Assembly: GCA_046350115.1 (NCBI GenBank)
Contig: JAXMAZ010000002.1
Coordinates: 496,001 to 560,000, forward strand
Origin: JAXMAZ01 sp046350115
Lineage (GTDB): Bacteria > Planctomycetota > Planctomycetia > Gemmatales > Gemmataceae
Length of the DNA stretch: 64,000 bases
Direction: 5' to 3'
How positions within the stretch are numbered: position 1 is the first letter of the stretch; each line of letters begins with the position of its first letter. The translations under genes were made by a program, and so were the position numbers. The notes beneath the pieces are model-generated. The model had not been told where the DNA came from. It made no database searches and saw only the letters and a list, made by a program, of their open reading frames with translations. Below are positions 59,555-64,000 of the stretch, in pieces.

Positions 59555-62500
59555 ATGCGTCGACGCACCCCCGTCCGGCACACGCCGTCGAGCCGTTCAG
59601 ACCGGTCGTTGGTCCGACTGTACCTCCAGCCGCTCGAAGAGCGGTCCACCCCCGCCCTGTTCGCGGCCCAGACCGCACAGACGTTTTCCGGGCTGAACAA
59701 CAACGGGTGCGTCGCCACCGGGTACTTCAACAACGACGGGCTGTCCGACCTGGTGATCGCCAACTACGGGAACGCGGCCCCGGGGGCGAACCCGGCGAAC
59801 GCCGGCCAGCGGCTGACCGTCGTGCTCGGCCAAGGGAACGGCCAGTTCGGGAGCGCCTCGAACCTGACCGTCGGGTCCGACCAGCACGTGTCGTTCGTCA
59901 CCGTCGCGGACGTGAACAAGGACAACGCGGCCGACCTGGTGTGCGTCAGCGTGAACGAGTCCGAGGTCGGGTATCTGACCGTCTTCCTCGGGGACGGGAA
60001 CGGCGGGTTCAGCAAGAAGACGCAGGTGACGACCGGCGGGAGCAACTCCAGTTGGGTGGGCGTCGCCCAGCTCACCGACTCGGACGCCGACCCGGACGTG
60101 TTGGTGTGCAGCTTCGGCAAGTCGGACGAGAACGGGAACAACGTCACCGGCCAGAACATGACGGTGTTCCAGGGGGACGGGGCCGGCGGGTTCGGGCTGA
60201 TCAACATCGTCGCGGCCGGGACGGCGTTCATCCCCACCGCCGGGGCGATCGCCGACTTCGACGGGGACGGCCACCAGGACGTGGCCCTGACCGTCCCGGA
60301 CGTGCCCCCGGACGCGAACGCCGACCAGCCGAACGGCCTGGTGTACGTGTTCACCGGGAACGGGGGCGGGGGGTTCGTCCAGGGGAACATCTACGACTCC
60401 GGCGGGCCGCTCCCGATCAGCATGCAGGCGGCCGACCTGAACGGAGACAACCGGCCGGACCTGGTGGTGGCCAACGCCGGCAACCCGGACTCGAACAGCT
60501 TCTACGCCAACTTCGGCAAGGGCACCTCGGTCGGGGTGCTGCTGGGCAGCGGGAACGCCAATTTCGGTGGGGTGAGCACGTACACGGCCGGGCTGAACAC
60601 CGGCGGGTCCACGTCCGCGTTCGCCGTCGCCGTCGCCGACTTCAACCAGGACGGCCGGACGGACGTGGCCGCCATCACCTACGGGCACCCGGTCAACGGC
60701 ACCGCCGCCCGGGTGGCGGTGTACCGCGGGGACGGGTCCGGCAACCTGTCCGCCGACCCGGACTCGCCGTTCACCACCGCGGGGGCCGGCGGCCAGTACC
60801 TGGCGGTCGGCAGCTTCGACAGCAACCCCACCCCGGACCTGGTGACGGTCGGGGACTCGAACAAGGTCGTCAGCCTGCTGAACCAGACGGTGGCCGGGGC
60901 GACCACCCAGACGGCCCTGGTGTCCAACCGCAACCCGAGCGTGTACGGGGACGCGGTGACGTTCACGGCCACCGTGTCCGCCAGCGCCGGCACCCCGACC
61001 GGGACCGTCACCTTCTACGACGGGGCGACCCAGATCGGCAGCCCGGTCACCCTGGACGCGACCCTGCAGGCGAGCATCACGACCAGCACCCTGGCGGCCT
61101 TCGACCACACGGTCACGGCCAAGTACAACGGGGCGGCCGGGTTCGCCGCCAGCACGTCGCCGGCCGTCACCCAGGTGGTCGGCAAGGCCGTCCCCGTCAC
61201 CACCCTGACCGCCAACCCGACCGCCGTCACGGCCGGCGGGGCGGTCACGCTGACGGCCACCGTGACCGGTCCGGGCGGGCCGCCGACCGGGTCGGTGTTC
61301 TTCTTCGCCGGTGCGGTCCAGGTGGGCAACCCGGTGGCCCTGGTGGCGGTCGGGGCCGCGGCCCAGGCGGTACTCACCACCACCGACCTACCGGTCGGCA
61401 CGCAGTCCATCACCGCCCGGTATTCCGGGAACTCCAACCTGACCTCCAGCGTGTCCGCCCCGGTCACCGTCACGGTCAGCCCGGCGGCGGTGAGCACCTC
61501 GGTCGCCCTGACGGCGAGCAGCAACCCGAGCGAGTTCGGGGTGGCGGTGACGTTCACCGCCGCGGTGACGGCGACGGCCGGCGTCCCGACCGGCACGGTC
61601 AGCTTCTTCGACGGGGCCACCCTGGTCGGCGGGCCGGTGACGCTGTCCGCCGGCAGCCCGGCCACGGCCGCGTTCACCACCACCACGCTCGGCGTCGGGT
61701 CGCACTCGATCACCGCCGTGTACAGCGGGGCGGCCGGGTTCAACCCGTCCACCTCGGCGGCGGTCGCCCAGACGGTGAACCCGACCTCCACCATCACCGC
61801 CCTGACCACGAGCGGCAGCCCGTCGTTCGCCACCCAGGGGGTGACGCTGACGGCGGTGGTGACGGCGGCGGCCGGGGTGCCGGCCGGGGGGGTGCAGTTC
61901 TACGACGGGGCGGCGGCCATCAGCGGGGTGGTGCCGTTGACGGCGGCCGGCGGGCAGCAGCAGGCGGCGTTCACCACCTCCGGGCTGGTGGTCGGCTCGC
62001 ATTCCCTGACCGCCCGGGTCGTCCCGGCCGGGGCGACCCAGGCCGCAAGCACCTCCGCCCCCGTCACCCAGGTGGTCGCCAAGGGCGGGACGGCCGTCAC
62101 ACTGTCCAGCCCCGGCCCGGTCACCGTCACCCAGCCGGTGACCCTGACCGCGACGCTGGCCGAAATCCCGGCCCTGGCCACCATCGACCCGACGGGGGTG
62201 GTGACGTTCAAGCTGAACGGGACCGCCATCGGCACCGCCCTGGTGGCCGGCGGGGTCGCCGCCCTGACCGTCTCGACCCTGCCGGTCAGGGCGAACGTCC
62301 TCACCGCCGAGTACGCCGGGGACGCGAACGTTCGACCCCAGCACCTCCGCCTCGTACACCCAGTCGGTGGCCAAGGGCGGGACGACCATCACCGTCACCA
62401 GCGCCGGCCCGGTGGCTTACTCCCAACCGGTGAGCCTGATCGCGACGCTGGCCGAAATCCCGGCCCTGGCCACCATCGACCCGACGGGGGTGGTGACGTT

Positions 62501-64000
62501 CCGGGCGGGTGGGGCGGTGCTGGGGACGGCGGCGGTGGCCGGGGGGTGGCCGGGCTGACCGTGTCCACCCTGCCGGTCGGGGACAGCCCGATCACCGCCG
62601 AGTACGCCGGGGACGCCAACTTCGTCGGCAGCACCTCGGCCAACTACACCCAGTCGGTGGTGCCGCTGGCGACGGTGACGCTGCTGGTGGGGAGCGGGAG
62701 CCCGTCGTTCGCCACCCAGGGGGTGACGCTGACGGCGGCGGTGACGGCGGCGGCCGGGGCGGCGGCCGGGGGGGTGCAGTTCTTCGACGGGGCCACGGCG
62801 ATCAGCGGGGTGGTGCCGCTGGCGGCGGTGAGCGGGCAGCAGCAGGCGGCGTTCACCACGGCGGCCCTGTCCGCCGGCTCGCACGCCCTGACCGCCCGGT
62901 TCGTCCCGGCCGGGGTCGAGTACGCGGCCAGCACCTCTGCCGCGCTCACCCAGACGGTGGCGAAAGGCGGGGTGACGGTGACGGTCTCCGGGCCGGGACC
63001 GGCGACGGTCACGCAGCCGGTCACGCTGACGGCGACGTTGGCCGAGGTGCCGGGCCTGCCGGCCGACCCGACGGGGGTGGTGACGTTCCGGGCGGGTGGG
63101 GCGGTGCTGGGGACGGCGGCGGTGGCCGGGGGGGTGGCCGGGCTGACCGTGTCCACCCTGCCGGTCGGGGACAGCCCGATCACTGCCGACTACGCCGGGG
63201 ACGCCAACTTCGTCGGCAGCACCTCGGCCAACTACACCCAGTCGGTGGTGCCGCTGGCGACGGTGACGCTGCTGGTGGGGAGCGGGAGCCCGTCGTACGT
63301 GTCGCAGGGGGTGACGCTGACGGCGGCGGTGACGGCGGCGGCCGGGGCGGCGGCCGGGGGGGTGCAGTTCTTCGACGGGGCCACGGCGATCAGCGGGGTG
63401 GTGCCGCTGGCGGCGGTGAGCGGGCAGCAGCAGGCGGCGTTCACCACGGCGGCGCTGGCGGCCGGGCCGCACGCCCTGACCGCCCGGTTCGTCCCGGCCG
63501 GGGCGAACCAGGCCACGAGCGTCTCAGCCCCCCTCTCCCACGCGGTGACCAAAGCCCCACCGGTCATTACGGTCGTCCCGGTCGGTGGCCTGCCGGCGGC
63601 CGGCCAGCCGGCCACCTTTGCCGCCAGCGTCGCCGGGCCGGCCGGCGTCACGTCCCCCCCGACCGGGGCCGTCACGTTCCTGCTAGACGGCTCCCCGATC
63701 GGCACCGCGCCGGTGGTCGGTGGGGTGGCCACCGTGACGACCACCGCCCTGCCGACCGGGGCGAGTACCATCACCGCCCAGTTCGCCGGGGACGGCACCT
63801 ACGCCGCCGGCTCGGCCCAGACGGTGGCCGAGATCAAGACCCCGCCGGCCCGGCCGCCGGTGGTGATCGGGTATCGGGAGTTCGGGGTGGGGGCCGGGGC
63901 CGGGCACTCGGCCGACGCCCGGTTCTTCAACCCGGACGGGTCGGAGCGGTTCAGCCTGAACCTGTTCCCGGGGTTCACCGGCGGGGTGCGGGTGACGTCC
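59555..64000 (+). CDS. FG-GAP and Ig-like-repeat surface protein (3' end outside window)
   Basis: ATG 59555 follows GGGAGG. The N-terminus carries the planctomycete motif LYLQPLEERSTPALFAAQT (~24-42). Residues ~45-450 form an FG-GAP/VCBS propeller (FNNDGLSDLVIANYG, IADFDGDGHQDVAL, FNQDGRTDVAAITYG). Then come about ten Big_3_5-type Ig-like repeats (GTPTGTVTFYDGATQIGSPV, SITARYSGNSN), and from ~1430 a new FG-GAP region (GAGAGHSADARFFNPDGSERF). Two compensating single-base indels, +1 near 62330 and -1 in a G run near 62541, put about 70 codons out of frame. Most likely exported and surface-exposed. Confidence 0.85.
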   Translation, partial: MRRRTPVRHTPSSRSDRSLVRLYLQPLEERSTPALFAAQTAQTFSGLNNNGCVATGYFNNDGLSDLVIANYGNAAPGANPANAGQRLTVVLGQGNGQFGSASNLTVGSDQHVSFVTVADVNKDNAADLVCVSVNESEVGYLTVFLGDGNGGFSKKTQVTTGGSNSSWVGVAQLTDSDADPDVLVCSFGKSDENGNNVTGQNMTVFQGDGAGGFGLINIVAAGTAFIPTAGAIADFDGDGHQDVALTVPDVPPDANADQPNGLVYVFTGNGGGGFVQGNIYDSGGPLPISMQAADLNGDNRPDLVVANAGNPDSNSFYANFGKGTSVGVLLGSGNANFGGVSTYTAGLNTGGSTSAFAVAVADFNQDGRTDVAAITYGHPVNGTAARVAVYRGDGSGNLSADPDSPFTTAGAGGQYLAVGSFDSNPTPDLVTVGDSNKVVSLLNQTVAGATTQTALVSNRNPSVYGDAVTFTATVSASAGTPTGTVTFYDGATQIGSPVTLDATLQASITTSTLAAFDHTVTAKYNGAAGFAASTSPAVTQVVGKAVPVTTLTANPTAVTAGGAVTLTATVTGPGGPPTGSVFFFAGAVQVGNPVALVAVGAAAQAVLTTTDLPVGTQSITARYSGNSNLTSSVSAPVTVTVSPAAVSTSVALTASSNPSEFGVAVTFTAAVTATAGVPTGTVSFFDGATLVGGPVTLSAGSPATAAFTTTTLGVGSHSITAVYSGAAGFNPSTSAAVAQTVNPTSTITALTTSGSPSFATQGVTLTAVVTAAAGVPAGGVQFYDGAAAISGVVPLTAAGGQQQAAFTTSGLVVGSHSLTARVVPAGATQAASTSAPVTQVVAKGGTAVTLSSPGPVTVTQPVTLTATLAEIPALATIDPTGVVTFKLNGTAIGTALVAGGVAALTVSTLPVRANVLTAEYAGDANVRPQHLRLVHPVGGQGRDDHHRHQRRPGGLLPTGEPDRDAGRNPGPGHHRPDGGGDVPGGWGGAGDGGGGRGVAGLTVSTLPVGDSPITAEYAGDANFVGSTSANYTQSVVPLATVTLLVGSGSPSFATQGVTLTAAVTAAAGAAAGGVQFFDGATAISGVVPLAAVSGQQQAAFTTAALSAGSHALTARFVPAGVEYAASTSAALTQTVAKGGVTVTVSGPGPATVTQPVTLTATLAEVPGLPADPTGVVTFRAGGAVLGTAAVAGGVAGLTVSTLPVGDSPITADYAGDANFVGSTSANYTQSVVPLATVTLLVGSGSPSYVSQGVTLTAAVTAAAGAAAGGVQFFDGATAISGVVPLAAVSGQQQAAFTTAALAAGPHALTARFVPAGANQATSVSAPLSHAVTKAPPVITVVPVGGLPAAGQPATFAASVAGPAGVTSPPTGAVTFLLDGSPIGTAPVVGGVATVTTTALPTGASTITAQFAGDGTYAAGSAQTVAEIKTPPARPPVVIGYREFGVGAGAGHSADARFFNPDGSERFSLNLFPGFTGGVRVTS
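62481..63654 (+). repeat. Tandem 587/588-bp duplication of two Ig-like modules
   Basis: The segment starting CCGACGGGGGTGGTGACGTT occurs at 62481 and again at 63068; offset 587 before and 588 after the G run. The copies are almost identical for about 400 bases, through CAGGCGGCGTTCACCACGGC at ~62870 and ~63458. The first copy has six G (near 62541) where the second has seven, which is the second frameshift of the host gene. Confidence 0.8.

Noticed and set aside
59356..62433. A 1,025-codon plus-strand frame overlapping the last surface-protein gene
   Set aside because: It is a Gly/Arg/Pro-rich shadow. The real gene uses the frame starting at 59555, which shows FG-GAP and Ig-like repeats and a ribosome site, and is open to the window end.

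Overview
The window is very GC-rich and looks like a Gemmata-type planctomycete (family Gemmataceae). The reasons are very long surface proteins built from FG-GAP/VCBS, PD40, Ig-like and YD repeats behind an N-terminal LE(G/P)LEER-type motif; a Hanks-type Ser/Thr kinase with TPR repeats next to an ECF-like sigma factor; and several planctomycete-style tyrosine integrases. The taxonomy is inference from protein style.

Layout. 1-2.8 kb: the 3' end of an FG-GAP surface protein and a decayed FG-GAP fragment. 2.9-20.6 kb: accessory DNA with three integrases on the minus strand. Two perfect 52-bp repeats (4415-4466 and 13729-13780), which are the 3' part of a tRNA-Asp(GTC), delimit element A. Element A carries an integrase, an iteron-like array, a CHC2/TOPRIM/AAA primase-helicase, HTH proteins and hypotheticals. 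A second element (B) starts at 13.8 kb with a sibling integrase but an unrelated prim-pol/helicase, and several of its genes are broken by single-base indels. 20.8-24.5 kb: an HsdR restriction subunit with its motor core deleted, then an IS5-like element split by an IS110-like element whose left end folds like a bridge RNA. 25-38.8 kb: kinase, a REP-like palindrome cluster, sigma factor and a 3,274-residue surface protein. 38.9-42.4 kb: a tRNA-Asn attachment remnant, then SYLF and GDPD genes riddled with frameshifts, then a MITE-like inverted repeat. 42.4-46.5 kb: a triple amidohydrolase. 46.7-54.8 kb: a clade II nitrous-oxide reductase operon on the minus strand (nosZ, a membrane-NosD-NosF fusion, nosY, nosL, a copper-protein-like lipoprotein, a diheme cytochrome c). 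55.1-59.2 kb: sugar isomerase, a coupled pair of nucleotidyltransferases and two small exported proteins. 59.6 kb to the end: another FG-GAP/Ig-repeat surface protein, cut by the window.

How it works together. The nos genes would supply periplasmic N2O reduction, with copper delivery by NosL/NosDFY and electrons from the cytochrome; no nirK/nirS, nor or nosR is visible here. In element A the attachment core lies inside the integrase reading frame, so integration exchanges the integrase C-terminus. Joining the two ends of the element in silico gives an in-frame 639-residue protein.

Caution: at least eight genes carry single-base indels while their conserved motifs stay intact, and the indels cluster at 14-22 kb and 39.8-42 kb. 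Some may be assembly errors and not true pseudogenes.
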